Both the position numbers and the translations under genes were made by a program. Below, piece by piece: positions 30,094-39,458 of a DNA stretch of 64,000 bases. This DNA comes from Sphingomonas naphthae (GTDB taxonomy: Bacteria > Pseudomonadota > Alphaproteobacteria > Sphingomonadales > Sphingomonadaceae), in assembly GCF_028607085.1 (NCBI RefSeq), contig NZ_CP117411.1:3796501-3860500 (forward strand), written 5' to 3'. The notes beneath the pieces were generated by a model. The model searched no databases. It was given only the letters and a program-made list of their open reading frames with translations, and was not told the origin of the DNA. Each line of letters starts with the position of its first letter. Positions within the stretch are counted from its first letter, which is position 1.

Positions 30094-30852
30094 TTGATCC
30101 TTTTCGGTCAGGGTTCGGCCATCGCCCCGCAGATCGTCCGCCTGCTGCCCCAGCTTCGCGCCGCCTGGGATATGCTGGTCGTCATCGTGTTCGGCGGGAT
30201 CGGCTGGCCGTGGCTGTTGCGCAGCCTCGGCGGCGGATCGCCCGCCGCGCGTGCCACGCTGCTCGCCCGCACCGGCCTGCCCGACGATGCCCTGCCCGCC
30301 AAACTCGGAAGCTGGCGGGCCGACGCGAATTTCCTCACCCTGATCGCCGACGAGATTCTTACCCGCCGCCCGCGCACGATCGTGGAATTCGGCGGCGGCA
30401 CCACCACCCTCGTCGCGGCGCGCTGCCTCGCCAATGTGGGGGAGGGCGGCAGCTTCGTCAGCGTCGATGGCGACACCGGATTCGCCGCCGATACGCGCGC
30501 CATGCTGGCGCGGCAGGGGCTCGGCGCCGACATCCGCGCCGTGCCGCTCGCCGATCCGCCTGATGGCTGGCCCGGCCAATGGTATGATCACGGCCCCCTG
30601 CCGGCGCAGATCGACATGATGATCGTCGATGGCCCGCCCTGGGCGATCCATCCGATGGTACGCGGCGCCGCCGCATCCCTGTTCGGCCGGATCGCGCCGG
30701 GCGGGGTGGTGCTGCTCGACGATGCCGCGCGCCCCGGCGAGCGGCTGGTGGCGCGCCGCTGGCGCCGCGAATGGCCCGATTTCGACTGGCGGCGCATCGA
30801 TGGCCCCGCCGGCACGTTGATCGGCGTCCGCCGCGCCGATCCGCACGGCTGA
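30094..30852 (+). CDS. Membrane-anchored class I methyltransferase-like protein
   Basis: A protein of 252 residues if translated from TTG at 30094, which has AGGGAG nearby; an ATG at 30172 is the alternative. An N-terminal hydrophobic helix (~25-42) precedes a Rossmann-like domain with TIVEFGGGTTTLVAARC as SAM motif I, FVSVDGD as the second strand, IDMMIVDGPP as motif IV and APGGVVLLDDA as motif V. The layout matches class I methyltransferases of the type found near glycan genes. A substrate cannot be given. The gap before it (29916-30093) shows no further gene. Confidence 0.7.
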   Translation: MILFGQGSAIAPQIVRLLPQLRAAWDMLVVIVFGGIGWPWLLRSLGGGSPAARATLLARTGLPDDALPAKLGSWRADANFLTLIADEILTRRPRTIVEFGGGTTTLVAARCLANVGEGGSFVSVDGDTGFAADTRAMLARQGLGADIRAVPLADPPDGWPGQWYDHGPLPAQIDMMIVDGPPWAIHPMVRGAAASLFGRIAPGGVVLLDDAARPGERLVARRWRREWPDFDWRRIDGPAGTLIGVRRADPHG

Positions 30853-30929
30853 GGCCCTATTCGCGGTTTACGCCGCGTCCACCATCTCCCCGGCTGGCGC
30901 CGCCCGCCGTTTCGGCGTAAATCGGGGCC

Positions 30930-31877
30930 ATGGCTACACTTGTCGACAAGGGCGTCGCCGCCGTCTCGCTGGCGGCCTATGAGCGCGACCCGACCGCTTT
31001 CTCGCAGGAGCTGGGCGACAGCTTCAAACGCTATGGCTTCGCCGTCGTGGCGGATCATGGCATCCCCGCCGATCTGATCGCGCGCGCCGAAAACGCCGCC
31101 AAGGCCTTTTTTGCGCTGCCGGTCGAGGTGAAGGCGCAATACCACATTCCCGGCACCGGCGGCGCGCGCGGCTACACCCCGTTCGGGATCGAGACCGCCA
31201 AGGACGCCAAGGCGTTCGACTTGAAGGAATTCTGGCACGTCGGTCGCGAACTGCCCGCCGGCCACCGCTTCGAGCGCGTGATGAAGCCCAATCTTTGGCC
31301 CGCCGAGATCGCCGAATTCCGCGACACCCAGCTGGAATTGTTCGCCGCCTTCGAGGAAGCCGGCCGCAAACTGCTGTCGGCTGTCGCCCTCTATCTCGAT
31401 CTGCCGGCCGACTGGTTCGACGACAAGGTGGAGGACGGCAATTCGGTCCTCCGCCTGCTCCATTATCCGCCCGTGCCGCAGGACGGCCCCAACATCCGTG
31501 CCGGCGCGCATGAGGATATCAACACCATCACGCTGCTGCTGGGCGCCGAGGAGGCCGGGCTGCAGTTGCTCGACACCAGCGGCGAGTGGATCGCCGTCAG
31601 CCCCAAGCCGGGCGAACTGGCGATCAACGTGGGCGACATGCTCCAGCGGCTGACCAACAACGTCCTGCGCTCGACGACGCACCGCGTGCTGAATCCGGCG
31701 CCCGAGCGGCGCGGCTATTCGCGCTATTCGATGCCCTTCTTCCTCCACTTCCGCCCCGATTTCCTGATCGAGACGCTGCCGTCTTGCATCAGCGCGGATC
31801 GGCCGGACCTCTACCCCGATCCGATCACGGCGGACGACTATCTCTGGCAGCGGTTGCGCGAGATCAAGCTCGTATGA
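30930..31877 (+). CDS. 2-oxoglutarate/Fe(II)-dependent dioxygenase (isopenicillin N synthase family)
   Basis: A 315-residue non-heme iron oxygenase. An N-terminal non-haem dioxygenase domain (GFAVVADHGIP) precedes the double-stranded beta-helix. The iron ligands are HxD in GAHEDINT near residues 193-195 and His in STTHRVLNP near 251. The cosubstrate-binding RxS is in GYSRYSMPFF. Proteins of this length are widespread and usually act on small metabolites or amino acids; the substrate is not determinable. The next gene is coupled by ATGA. Confidence 0.9.
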   Translation: MATLVDKGVAAVSLAAYERDPTAFSQELGDSFKRYGFAVVADHGIPADLIARAENAAKAFFALPVEVKAQYHIPGTGGARGYTPFGIETAKDAKAFDLKEFWHVGRELPAGHRFERVMKPNLWPAEIAEFRDTQLELFAAFEEAGRKLLSAVALYLDLPADWFDDKVEDGNSVLRLLHYPPVPQDGPNIRAGAHEDINTITLLLGAEEAGLQLLDTSGEWIAVSPKPGELAINVGDMLQRLTNNVLRSTTHRVLNPAPERRGYSRYSMPFFLHFRPDFLIETLPSCISADRPDLYPDPITADDYLWQRLREIKLV

Positions 31878-32344
31878 TCCTGTGGTGGGCGGCCCTTGCG
31901 ATGGAGGCCGCGCCACCGTCCGCATCCGCTTTGCCCCTGTGCAGCGAGGCCGTCGTCCTGCCCGCCGGAATGGAGGGCTGGGCGAGGCCCGTACCCGCCA
32001 CGCGCGGCATCGTCGCCGGCACCGCCGCCGATCTGATGCTGGTCGATGTGGTCGATCTGCGCTGGGCGACGCCGCCCGTTCGTGCACCCATCGGCGGCAC
32101 CTATGGAGCGGTCGTGGCCGTCACCATCTGGCGCGCGGGCGTCTACCGCCTCGCGACATCGGCCCGCGCCTCGGTGGCGATGGTAAAGGACGGGAGGCCG
32201 GTCGAAGCGGGCGCCGCAAGCGAAGGGCCACCGTGCAGCGGCATTCGCCAGATCGTGGATTTCAATCTCAAGCCCGGAACCTATGCGCTCCAGTTGAGCG
32301 ACGCAGCCGGGCCGGAACTGACGCTGCTGTTAGCTGCCCGTTAG
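31874..32344 (+). CDS. Small exported protein of unknown function
   Basis: A 156-residue protein coupled to the dioxygenase by ATGA. The first ~18 residues (MILWWAALAMEAAPPSA) are hydrophobic and look like a weak signal peptide. Two cysteines (near residues 23 and 119) could form a disulfide. The remaining sequence (beta-rich, for example TYGAVVAVTIWRAGVYRLATSA) suggests a small beta-sandwich. I recognise no family. Its 3' end overlaps the convergent gene by 15 bases. Confidence 0.65.
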   Translation: MILWWAALAMEAAPPSASALPLCSEAVVLPAGMEGWARPVPATRGIVAGTAADLMLVDVVDLRWATPPVRAPIGGTYGAVVAVTIWRAGVYRLATSARASVAMVKDGRPVEAGAASEGPPCSGIRQIVDFNLKPGTYALQLSDAAGPELTLLLAAR

Positions 32345-32725
32345 CGCCGGGGATTTCGGGCGCGGCGGCGGCTTCGGCCCGGCCTTGAGCGCGCCGATGC
32401 GGCATTCGGGCAGCTTCAGCTTGGGCAGTTCGCGGCACAGGCGTGGCTGGACGGTGCCGTCCGGCCCGACGAACAGGCCATAATCCGCCCCACTGTCGCA
32501 CCGCGCGACCCACATGAAGAGATTCTTGTACGGCTGCTGATAGGCGACATCGCCGATCCGCCGGCAATAGAGGCCCGAACCCAGGATCGACGACCGCAAC
32601 GCCGCCCGTTGCTGAACGACCGGCAGGCGCAGGAGCTGCTGTTGATAGGCGTTGACCGGCGCGGCCTGCACGACGGCGGGGGCGGTGAGCGCGAGGGCGG
32701 CAGCGAAAGCGATCCAGCGGGTCAT
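32330..32725 (-). CDS. Small exported cysteine-containing protein
   Basis: A 131-residue protein with a typical signal peptide (TRWIAFAAALALTAPAVVQA). The mature region has four cysteines (GLYCRR, ARCDSG, RLCREL and PECRIG), probably forming disulfides in the periplasm, and a Pro-rich basic C-terminus. No family is recognised. The start at 32725 is preceded by GAGGAGAGAGAC. The stop lies 15 bases inside the convergent gene. Confidence 0.7.
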   Translation of the reverse strand: MTRWIAFAAALALTAPAVVQAAPVNAYQQQLLRLPVVQQRAALRSSILGSGLYCRRIGDVAYQQPYKNLFMWVARCDSGADYGLFVGPDGTVQPRLCRELPKLKLPECRIGALKAGPKPPPRPKSPALTGS

Positions 32726-32761
32726 GTCTCTCTCCTCACACGCATCCATAACATTGTGCCT

Positions 32762-33208
32762 CTAGCCCCGCCCGCGATACCCCGGCACGTCCTGCGGCGG
32801 CAACCACATCCCCTCGGGCGGGGGGCCGGATTGCCAGAACACGTCGATCGGGATGCCGCCGCGCGGATACCAATATCCGCCGATGCGCAGCCACAGCGGC
32901 TGCATCTCGGCCGTCAGTCGCTCGCCGATGCCGACGGTACAATCCTCGTGGAAGCCGGCATGGTTGCGGAACGCGCCGAGGAACAGCTTCAGCGACTTCG
33001 ATTCGACGATCGTCGCGCCCGGCGCGTAATCGATCACCAGATGCGCGAAATCGGGCTGGCCGGTGACCGGGCAGAGCGAGGTGAATTCGGGCGCGGTGAA
33101 GCGCACCAGATAGGGGCGGCCGGGCCGCGGATTGGGCACATAATCCAGCACCGCTTCCTCCGGGGAGGCGGGCAGCGAAGAGGATTGGCCGAGATGGAGC
33201 GGATTCAT
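32762..33208 (-). CDS. queF: NADPH-dependent 7-cyano-7-deazaguanine reductase
   Basis: A 148-residue unimodular QueF, which reduces the nitrile of preQ0 to preQ1 in queuosine synthesis. The active-site motif [13 protein letters not shown] has the catalytic Cys46 and Asp53. The [15 protein letters not shown] segment is the NADPH-binding family signature. The start at 33208 was chosen by family alignment; the longer open frame runs into the divergent sulfurtransferase promoter. Other queuosine genes are not in the window. Confidence 0.95.
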   Translation of the reverse strand: MNPLHLGQSSSLPASPEEAVLDYVPNPRPGRPYLVRFTAPEFTSLCPVTGQPDFAHLVIDYAPGATIVESKSLKLFLGAFRNHAGFHEDCTVGIGERLTAEMQPLWLRIGGYWYPRGGIPIDVFWQSGPPPEGMWLPPQDVPGYRGRG

Positions 33209-33314
33209 GCGCGCTGATCTAGGTCGCGCACCCGCTCCCCGCAACCGGCGCTCGACAGAGCCCCCCCGCCGCCGATAGAGCGACCCCGACCGTATCAGGG
33301 AGCGATGGCCCACG

Positions 33315-34142
33315 ATGGATAAGCTGGTTTCGACCGAATGGCTCGAGAACGAACTGGGCGCCAACGATCTGCGGATCGTCGACGCCAGCTATGATCCCTT
33401 CGCCCCGGATCGTGATTTCGCGGCCGAATATGCCGCCGGCCACATCCCCGGCGCGGTCTTCATGAACCTGGCCGAGCTGGGCGCGCCCGATGGCTATGCG
33501 CCGAGCGAGGAGAAATTCGCCAGCCGGATGCAGTCGCTGGGCTTGGGCGACGGCAGCCGCATCGTCCTCTACGACGACAGCCCCTATCACACCTCCGCCC
33601 GCGCCTGGTGGCTGCTCACGTTGTTCGGCGCGCATGAAGTCGCGATCCTGGACGGCGGCCTCGCCAAGTGGAAGGCCGAGGGCCGGCCGCTGGAGGAGGG
33701 CAAGCCGCAGGTCCGCCACCGCCACTTCACCGTCTGGCGCGATCCCAAGCTGATCCGCGAGCTGGGCGAGATGAAGGAGATCGTGGAATATAGCCGCGAG
33801 CAGATCCTCGACGCCCGTTCCGCCCCGCGATTTTCCGGCGCCGAGCCCGATCCCCGCCCCGAGCTGGCGGCGGGCCATATCCCCGGATCGAAGAACCTCC
33901 CCGCCGGCCGCCTCTTCAACGCCGACGGAACCTGGAAATCGCCCGACGAGATGAAAGCGATGTTCGAGGATGCCGGCATCGATCTGAAGGAGAAGCTGGT
34001 CACGACCTGCGGTTCGGGCGTCACCGCCTCCTCGCTGCTGTTCGCCGCCAACCTCTTCGGCAAGACCGACGTGGCGCTGTACGACGGCTCGTGGCGCGAA
34101 TGGGGCGCCGATCCCTCGACCGAGAAGGCGGTCGGCGTCTGA
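33315..34142 (+). CDS. sseA: 3-mercaptopyruvate sulfurtransferase
   Basis: A 275-residue two-domain rhodanese. It transfers sulfur from 3-mercaptopyruvate to thiol or cyanide acceptors. The N-terminal rhodanese domain is inactive-type; the C-terminal domain has the active-site loop CGSGVTAS with Cys near residue 232, which is the mercaptopyruvate (not thiosulfate) signature. It is followed five bases later by a cystathionine beta-lyase gene, so the two form a small sulfur-amino-acid operon. Confidence 0.95.
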   Translation: MDKLVSTEWLENELGANDLRIVDASYDPFAPDRDFAAEYAAGHIPGAVFMNLAELGAPDGYAPSEEKFASRMQSLGLGDGSRIVLYDDSPYHTSARAWWLLTLFGAHEVAILDGGLAKWKAEGRPLEEGKPQVRHRHFTVWRDPKLIRELGEMKEIVEYSREQILDARSAPRFSGAEPDPRPELAAGHIPGSKNLPAGRLFNADGTWKSPDEMKAMFEDAGIDLKEKLVTTCGSGVTASSLLFAANLFGKTDVALYDGSWREWGADPSTEKAVGV

Positions 34143-34146
34143 TCGC

Positions 34147-35337
34147 ATGAGCAAGGGCCGGCCATCGGGCGATCTGCGCCCCGCGACGAAGCTGGTGGTC
34201 GGCGGGCGGCGCCCGGAATGGACCAATGGCGTGGTCAACGCGCCGGTGATCCACGCCTCGACCATCCTGTTCGACAGCGTCGCCGCGCTGCGCGAGGCCG
34301 AGACCCATCCCGATCGCGGCCTCTATTATGGCCGGCGCGGCACCCCGACGCAGTGGTCGCTGGCCGAGGCGCTGACCGATCTGGAGCCCGGCGCCGAGGC
34401 GACATTGCTCTATCCTTCCGGCGTGGCGGCGATCTCGACCGCGCTGCTGTCGGTGCTGAAACCCGGTGACGAACTGCTGATGGTCGACAGCACCTATGCG
34501 CCGACCCGCTTCATCTGTGACGGTTTGCTGAAATCGATCGGCGTGACGACGCGCTATTACGATCCGTCGCTCGGCGCGGCCGACGTGGCGGCGCTGTTCG
34601 GCGACCGGACCTGCGCGCTGTTCCTCGAAAGCCCCGGCAGCCTCACCTTCGAGGTGCAGGACGTGCCCGGCCTGTGCGCGGCGGCGCGCGCGGCGGGCGT
34701 CGTCACATTGCTCGACAACACCTGGGCCACGCCCTTGCTGTTCCCGGCGATCGGCCATGGCGTCGATCTCACCATATTGGCCGCGACCAAATATATCGTC
34801 GGCCATTCGGATGTGATGCTGGGGTCGGTCACGGCGACGGCAGCGCGGATGCCGGCGCTGCGGCGGATGACGACGCAGTTGGGCCATTCGGTCGCCCCCG
34901 ACGACGCCTATCTCGCGGCGCGCGGCCTGCGCACGCTGGGTGTGCGATTGAAGGCGCATGGCGAGAATGGCCTGATCGTGGCGCGCTGGCTGGCGGATCA
35001 GCCGCAGGTGGCGAAGGTGCTGCACCCCGCTCTGCCCGACTGCCCCGGCCATGCCCTGTTCGCGCGCGATTTCGCGGGCGCGTCGGGCCTGTTCACCATC
35101 CTGCTCGATCCCGCGATCGACGATGCCGGCCGCGTCCGCTTCGTCGATACGCTGGAGCTGTTCGGCATCGGCTTTTCGTGGGGCGGGTTCGAGAGCCTGG
35201 CGCTGCCGATCGACCCGGAAAGCATCCGCACCGCGCGGCCCTGGGCGGGGGCGGGTCTCGGCGTCCGCCTCCACATCGGCCTGGAAGACCCCGCCGACCT
35301 GATCGCCGATCTCGGCCGGGCGCTGGCGGCAATCTAG
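34147..35337 (+). CDS. metC: Cystathionine beta-lyase
   Basis: A 396-residue PLP enzyme of the Cys/Met metabolism family. It splits cystathionine into homocysteine, pyruvate and ammonia. The PLP lysine lies in ATKYIVGHSDVMLG near residue 214, with DNTWATPLLFPAIGHGVDL before it and YGRRGTPTQWSL near residue 60. The sequence favours beta-lyase over gamma-synthase, though related activities are possible. It is downstream of sseA with a four-base gap. Confidence 0.9.
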   Translation: MSKGRPSGDLRPATKLVVGGRRPEWTNGVVNAPVIHASTILFDSVAALREAETHPDRGLYYGRRGTPTQWSLAEALTDLEPGAEATLLYPSGVAAISTALLSVLKPGDELLMVDSTYAPTRFICDGLLKSIGVTTRYYDPSLGAADVAALFGDRTCALFLESPGSLTFEVQDVPGLCAAARAAGVVTLLDNTWATPLLFPAIGHGVDLTILAATKYIVGHSDVMLGSVTATAARMPALRRMTTQLGHSVAPDDAYLAARGLRTLGVRLKAHGENGLIVARWLADQPQVAKVLHPALPDCPGHALFARDFAGASGLFTILLDPAIDDAGRVRFVDTLELFGIGFSWGGFESLALPIDPESIRTARPWAGAGLGVRLHIGLEDPADLIADLGRALAAI

Positions 35338-35350
35338 CCGAACGACGTTC

Positions 35351-35431
35351 CGTTCGTCCCGAGCGAAGTCGAGGGACGTTTCCCAAGCGCCATCACCCGT
35401 GGCCGTGTCTCGACTGCGCTCGACACGAACG
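35351..35431. repeat. Palindromic repeat, family A (paired arms)
   Basis: Inverted arms at 35351-35378 and 35404-35431 with the GAGCGAAGTCGA core, directly after metC. It could fold downstream of that gene's stop. Confidence 0.85.
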
Positions 35432-35670
35432 GGGATATTCGACCAGTCCCCGTGCCGTCCGTTTCGACATTTACCCCGCACCGCACAGCTGTTGCGAACC
35501 CGCAACAGCCGTCGCTATTCCGTAACAAAGTCTTTCTCGATCATTGCTGAGCGCAACATTATGTTGCAATGCGGCTGCCGACCAGCGGTAGCCGACCCAC
35601 CCGTTCGCGGGGAGAGGATCGCGCCCGTCGGCGCAGGAGCAACGTGGTTTCACTTTCAAGGAAAGACACG
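35432..35670 (+). promoter_or_regulatory. Porin upstream region with two palindromes and a leader hairpin
   Basis: This stretch (part of a 333-base gap) holds no gene. It contains GCTGTTGCG-AACC-CGCAACAGC (35488-35509), GCAACAT-T-ATGTTGC (35553-35567), and a leader hairpin (35573-35580 with 35586-35593). Both palindromes share the half-site GTTGC. They resemble operators for a dimeric regulator upstream of the TorF-type porin gene; no -10/-35 pair is clear. Confidence 0.4.
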
Positions 35671-36423
35671 ATGCGCAGCTTCCTTCTCGCCTCGACCGTC
35701 CTCGCGGCGTCCGTTGCCGCCCCCGCTTTCGCCGAGGACGCGCCGGCCGCGCCCTTCACCATTTCGGGCAGCGCCACGGTCGTCACCGACTATCGCTTCC
35801 GCGGCATCAGCCAGACCAGCAAGCATTATGCGGCGCAGGCGGGCATCACCTTCGCCCATGAATCCGGCTTCTACGTGTCGGGCTGGACCTCCACGATCGA
35901 CGATTATGTCGCGGCGGGCTCCGATGCCGAGGTCGATCTGATCGCCGGCTACACCAAGACGATCGACGCGCTCACCGTCGACGGCGGCGTCCTCTATTAT
36001 TTCTATCCGGGTGCCGCCAAGACCGCGAACACCGACTTCTTCGAGCCCTACGCCTCGGTGAAATATGCCTACGGCCCGGTCACGGTGAAGGGCGGCGTCA
36101 CCTACGCTCCCAAGCAGAAGGCGATCGGCTTCCCGCACACCAAGGACGACAATCTCTACCTGTACGGCGAAGTCTCGGGCAGCATCCCCGATACCGGCAT
36201 CAGCCTGACCGGCCACGCCGGCTACAACAAGGGCCGCAGCCTGCTCACCGCCGGCCTCAAGTCCTATTTCGACTGGAGCCTGACTGCCAACTACACCTGG
36301 AACAAGCTCACCTTCGGCGTCAGCTATGTCGATACCGACATCAAGAAGGGCGAGTTCACTTTGCCCAACGGCAAGCAGGCCGCGAAGGCCGGCGTGGTCG
36401 GCTCGGTCGGCATCGCGTTCTAA
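35671..36423 (+). CDS. TorF family putative porin
   Basis: A 250-residue outer-membrane beta-barrel of the TIGR02001/TorF group, common in alphaproteobacteria. A signal peptide (MRSFLLASTVLAASVAAPAFA) is followed by the family start SATVVTDYRFRGISQT and repeating amphipathic strands, ending with the aromatic C-terminal Phe (VGSVGIAF) required for barrel insertion. The solute is unknown. The start at 35671 has AAGGAAAG upstream. A strong terminator follows and the regulatory region before it is palindrome-rich, so it is probably an inducible single gene. Confidence 0.88.
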   Translation: MRSFLLASTVLAASVAAPAFAEDAPAAPFTISGSATVVTDYRFRGISQTSKHYAAQAGITFAHESGFYVSGWTSTIDDYVAAGSDAEVDLIAGYTKTIDALTVDGGVLYYFYPGAAKTANTDFFEPYASVKYAYGPVTVKGGVTYAPKQKAIGFPHTKDDNLYLYGEVSGSIPDTGISLTGHAGYNKGRSLLTAGLKSYFDWSLTANYTWNKLTFGVSYVDTDIKKGEFTLPNGKQAAKAGVVGSVGIAF

Positions 36424-36443
36424 GAACGCTTAGGCTGCGAACG

Positions 36444-36481
36444 AAAAAGGGGTCGTGGCGCGATGCCACGGCCCCTTTTTT
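36444..36481 (+). terminator. Rho-independent terminator of the porin gene
   Basis: GGGGTCGTGGC pairs with GCCACGGCCCC (one G.U), flanked by AAAAA and followed by TTTTTT, 21 bases after the porin stop. Confidence 0.9.
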
Positions 36482-36484
36482 CGG

Positions 36485-36566
36485 CCGTGCTCCTGCGAAG
36501 CCAGGAGCCCAGGGTTACAGAGCGCGGCGTTCGTGACTCTGGGCTCCTGCCTTCGCAGGAGCACGG
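36485..36566. repeat. Palindromic repeat, family E (paired arms)
   Basis: Arms 36485-36512 and 36539-36566 contain GTGCTCCTGCGAAG and its complement plus GGAGCCCAG. They lie between the convergent porin and AsmA genes. The hairpin at 23933 shares GTGCTCC. Confidence 0.8.
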
Positions 36567-36591
36567 TGCGGTTTGGCTGGCCGCTTGCCCC

Positions 36592-38679
36592 TTATTTCGC
36601 CCGCTCGCGATTCTCCGCGCGCGTGCCGGTGTCCTTGCGGGCTTCGCCCTTCACCGTGCGCTGCTGCGCGGCAGTCGCGCCGGCCAGAACCGGGCCACAG
36701 GCGGCGGCCTTGGCGTTGCCGGTATCGACGAAGGCCAGCACCGCCGCCAGCGGGCTCGCGACCAGCCCCAGGCCGATGCCGGCGCCCGCGCGGGTCAGCA
36801 GCTGTGGGCTGATGATGTTGATGCCGGGCGCGGCGAAATAACCGTTGATGCCCACCGGCGACTGGCCGGAGAACAGGCTGAACTTCTTGCCGTCGGCGCG
36901 GAAACCCATGTCGAGCGATTCATCCTTGAAGCTGAAGCCACCCTTGGCCGTCATGACATTCTTGGTCGTATCGATCAGGATCGGGTCGGCCGCCGCCACG
37001 CCGTCGCGCACGGTGAAGGCGATCAGGCCGCAATTCACCTGCACCGGCTCCTTGAGCTTCTTCTGGAACATCTTCTGCACGAACACGCCGATGTCGAATT
37101 CGGAGAGCTGGGTGTAGCTCGTCCAGAAGGTGCCGCGCGGCAGGACGACGGCGATGCGCCCGTTCGAGGTGGCGAGCGATTCGCGCACCGTGTCGCCGGT
37201 GCCCTTCATCTGGACGCGCGCCTTGATCGTGCCGTTGGTGCCCGACGAGGCCACGCCGAAGCGCGAAAGGAGCGTGCCGAGCGGTGTCGGCGAGAGGCGG
37301 ATGTCGTAATCGGTCACCACCGCCGGCTGGCGCGCGTCGATCGAGATATCCGAATCGAGATGGCCGCCCGCGACATCGAAGTTGAGTGGCTTCAACGTCA
37401 TCAGGCTGTGATCGAGGCCGAAGCCCAGCACGATGTTCGAGATCGGAACGAACTTCTGCCGCACGTCGGCGACCTTGTAGTTGATCTTGGCGTCGAACGC
37501 CTTGATCGCCTCGATGCGCAGTGGCGCGTCGGGCAGGATGCGCGGGCTGCCGCCGGTCTGCTTGACCGCCGCGACCGCGCCCTGCGTGGCGAGCGCGTTC
37601 GGATTGTAGCCGATAAATGGCCCGATATCGACCATATCGACCACCTTGGAGGCGAGGTCCGCCTCCAGCAGCAGGCGATTGTCCGGGAAGGTGACGGTCA
37701 TGCTGCCACCGAGATCGCTGTTGCCGTAGACGCCCGCTATCCGCGTGAACTTGTACGCCCCGCCATCCTTGGTGAAATGCGAGGTCAGGCGGTAGGAGCG
37801 CGTGTCCGGCACGGCGATGCCGGCCAGATCGAACAGGTTGCGGATATTCTGCCCGCGCACGCCGACCCGCAGATCGGCGCCCTCGATGATCGTGGCGCCG
37901 GGCAGGGTGCCGGCCACGTCGATCCGCGATCGGGCGACGGCGGCGTGGAAATCGAACTGGTTGCGGCCGCCCGCGAGCAACTCGTTGGGGGTCGATTGGC
38001 TGCCCCACAATTTCAGGCTGTTGCCCCGGAACGATCCGCTGCCGTCGAAGCCGATGCGGGTCGCGAAGCGGCTGTCCTTCGCCTTGATCGTGTCGAACTT
38101 CACGTCGGCGAAGAGCTGCATCGCCGGCTGGCGGTAATGAATCACTGTACCGTCCACGACGGCGCGGCTGATGAGCGGCATCTGGAAGGGCTCGTCGCCC
38201 GCGAAGGTCCAGGTGTTGCGCTTGCCGGTCGCGTCCCATTCCAGATCGACGTCGCCATCGACCAGATTGAGCCACTCCACCCGGCGCCTGCCGAAGATGA
38301 GCGGGATGGTCTCGATCCGCGTATCGATCAGCTTGGCGGTGAACAGGTCTGGGCTCTTGGCCCAATCGGGGTTGGAGACGCGCATCCCTTCGGCGAGGAA
38401 TTTGGCGTCGATGAAATCGAAATAGAATTGGAAGTCGCCCGCCACGCTTACCTTGCGCTCGCTATACTGGCTGGCGATCCGCTCGAACGGATGCTTCAGG
38501 AAGCGGCCCTTGGTGACGTAGAGGATCAGCCAGGCCAGAAAGATCAGGCCGATGACCGTCGCGACCAGCGCGATCGTCGAGGCTAACGCCGTCGAGGCGG
38601 GATCGCGCGTGCGTCTCGGCGCTTCCGGCGGCGCGTCGGGGGATGACCGGAGGGTCGCGCTGGGGGTTCCGTCTGCCAT
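36592..38679 (-). CDS. AsmA-like envelope protein
   Basis: A 695-residue protein with a disordered, Arg/Pro-rich N-terminus (~30 residues) and one membrane helix (~36-57). A long beta-rich periplasmic region follows, with the AsmA-type core near the C-terminal half (VVLPRGTFWTSYTQLSEFDIG and SFKDESLDMGFRADGKKFSLFSG in short form). AsmA proteins are bridge-like or chaperone-like proteins linked to outer-membrane lipid transport. The start at 38679 has no strong site; a TTG frame start four codons upstream is possible. It is divergent from rpmI. Confidence 0.85.
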   Translation of the reverse strand: MADGTPSATLRSSPDAPPEAPRRTRDPASTALASTIALVATVIGLIFLAWLILYVTKGRFLKHPFERIASQYSERKVSVAGDFQFYFDFIDAKFLAEGMRVSNPDWAKSPDLFTAKLIDTRIETIPLIFGRRRVEWLNLVDGDVDLEWDATGKRNTWTFAGDEPFQMPLISRAVVDGTVIHYRQPAMQLFADVKFDTIKAKDSRFATRIGFDGSGSFRGNSLKLWGSQSTPNELLAGGRNQFDFHAAVARSRIDVAGTLPGATIIEGADLRVGVRGQNIRNLFDLAGIAVPDTRSYRLTSHFTKDGGAYKFTRIAGVYGNSDLGGSMTVTFPDNRLLLEADLASKVVDMVDIGPFIGYNPNALATQGAVAAVKQTGGSPRILPDAPLRIEAIKAFDAKINYKVADVRQKFVPISNIVLGFGLDHSLMTLKPLNFDVAGGHLDSDISIDARQPAVVTDYDIRLSPTPLGTLLSRFGVASSGTNGTIKARVQMKGTGDTVRESLATSNGRIAVVLPRGTFWTSYTQLSEFDIGVFVQKMFQKKLKEPVQVNCGLIAFTVRDGVAAADPILIDTTKNVMTAKGGFSFKDESLDMGFRADGKKFSLFSGQSPVGINGYFAAPGINIISPQLLTRAGAGIGLGLVASPLAAVLAFVDTGNAKAAACGPVLAGATAAQQRTVKGEARKDTGTRAENRERAK

Positions 38680-38840
38680 GAGGCGACTCAACCGCTTCGC
38701 CGCGCCACGGTTCCGATTCGTCGAGTTGCAAAGGGGGCGCCTTTCGCGTAGGGGCGCCGTCTTCCAGCGATTTGATGGACTGCCCGGCCGGTATGGGCTG
38801 CCGTGGCCGTCTTCGAACGTCGCATATTCAGGAGACGAAA

Positions 38841-39044
38841 ATGCCCAAACTCAAGACCAAGAGCGGCGTGAAGAAGCGCTTCAAGCTCACGGCCACCGGC
38901 AAGGTGAAGCATGGCGTGGCCGGCAAGCGCCACCGCCTCATCAGCCACAACTCGAAGTACATCCGCACCAACCGCGGCACCAGCGTGCTTTCCGAGGCGG
39001 ATACGCCCCGCGTGAAGCTCTGGGCACCGTACGGTCTGAACTAA
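38841..39044 (+). CDS. rpmI: Ribosomal protein bL35
   Basis: A 67-residue basic large-subunit ribosomal protein. The sequence [20 protein letters not shown] is the standard family N-terminus. The start is preceded by AGGAGA at seven bases. infC, often upstream in other bacteria, is not adjacent here. It precedes rplT by 13 bases. Confidence 0.98.
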   Translation: MPKLKTKSGVKKRFKLTATGKVKHGVAGKRHRLISHNSKYIRTNRGTSVLSEADTPRVKLWAPYGLN

Positions 39045-39057
39045 GGGGTACTGACAG

Positions 39058-39435
39058 ATGGCACGCGTCAAGCGCGGTACGACCACCAAGGCCAAGCATA
39101 ACCGCATCCTGGATGCGGCGAAGGGCTATTATGGTCGCCGCAAGAATACGATCCGCATCGCCCGCCAGGCGGTGGAGAAGGCCGGGCAATATGCCTATCG
39201 CGACCGCAAGGTTAAGAAGCGCTCGTTCCGCGCGCTCTGGATCCAGCGCATCAACGCCGCGGTTCGCGCCGAAGGCCTCACCTATGGCGTGTTCATGCAC
39301 GGCCTGAAGCTCGCGGGCGTCGAACTCGACCGGAAGGTTCTGGCCGACATCGCGATGCACGAGGGCGAGGCGTTTTCCGCCATCATCGCCCAGGCGAAGG
39401 CGGCGCTTCCGGAAGGGGCGCGGGTGGCGGCGTAA
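39058..39435 (+). CDS. rplT: Ribosomal protein bL20
   Basis: A 125-residue basic protein that binds 23S rRNA and is needed early in 50S assembly. The sequence [18 protein letters not shown] and [15 protein letters not shown] are diagnostic. It forms an operon with rpmI. In other bacteria bL20 represses this operon through its leader; no such leader structure can be assigned here. Confidence 0.98.
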   Translation: MARVKRGTTTKAKHNRILDAAKGYYGRRKNTIRIARQAVEKAGQYAYRDRKVKKRSFRALWIQRINAAVRAEGLTYGVFMHGLKLAGVELDRKVLADIAMHEGEAFSAIIAQAKAALPEGARVAA

Positions 39436-39458
39436 GCCTTCATCCACAGCTGATGGCC

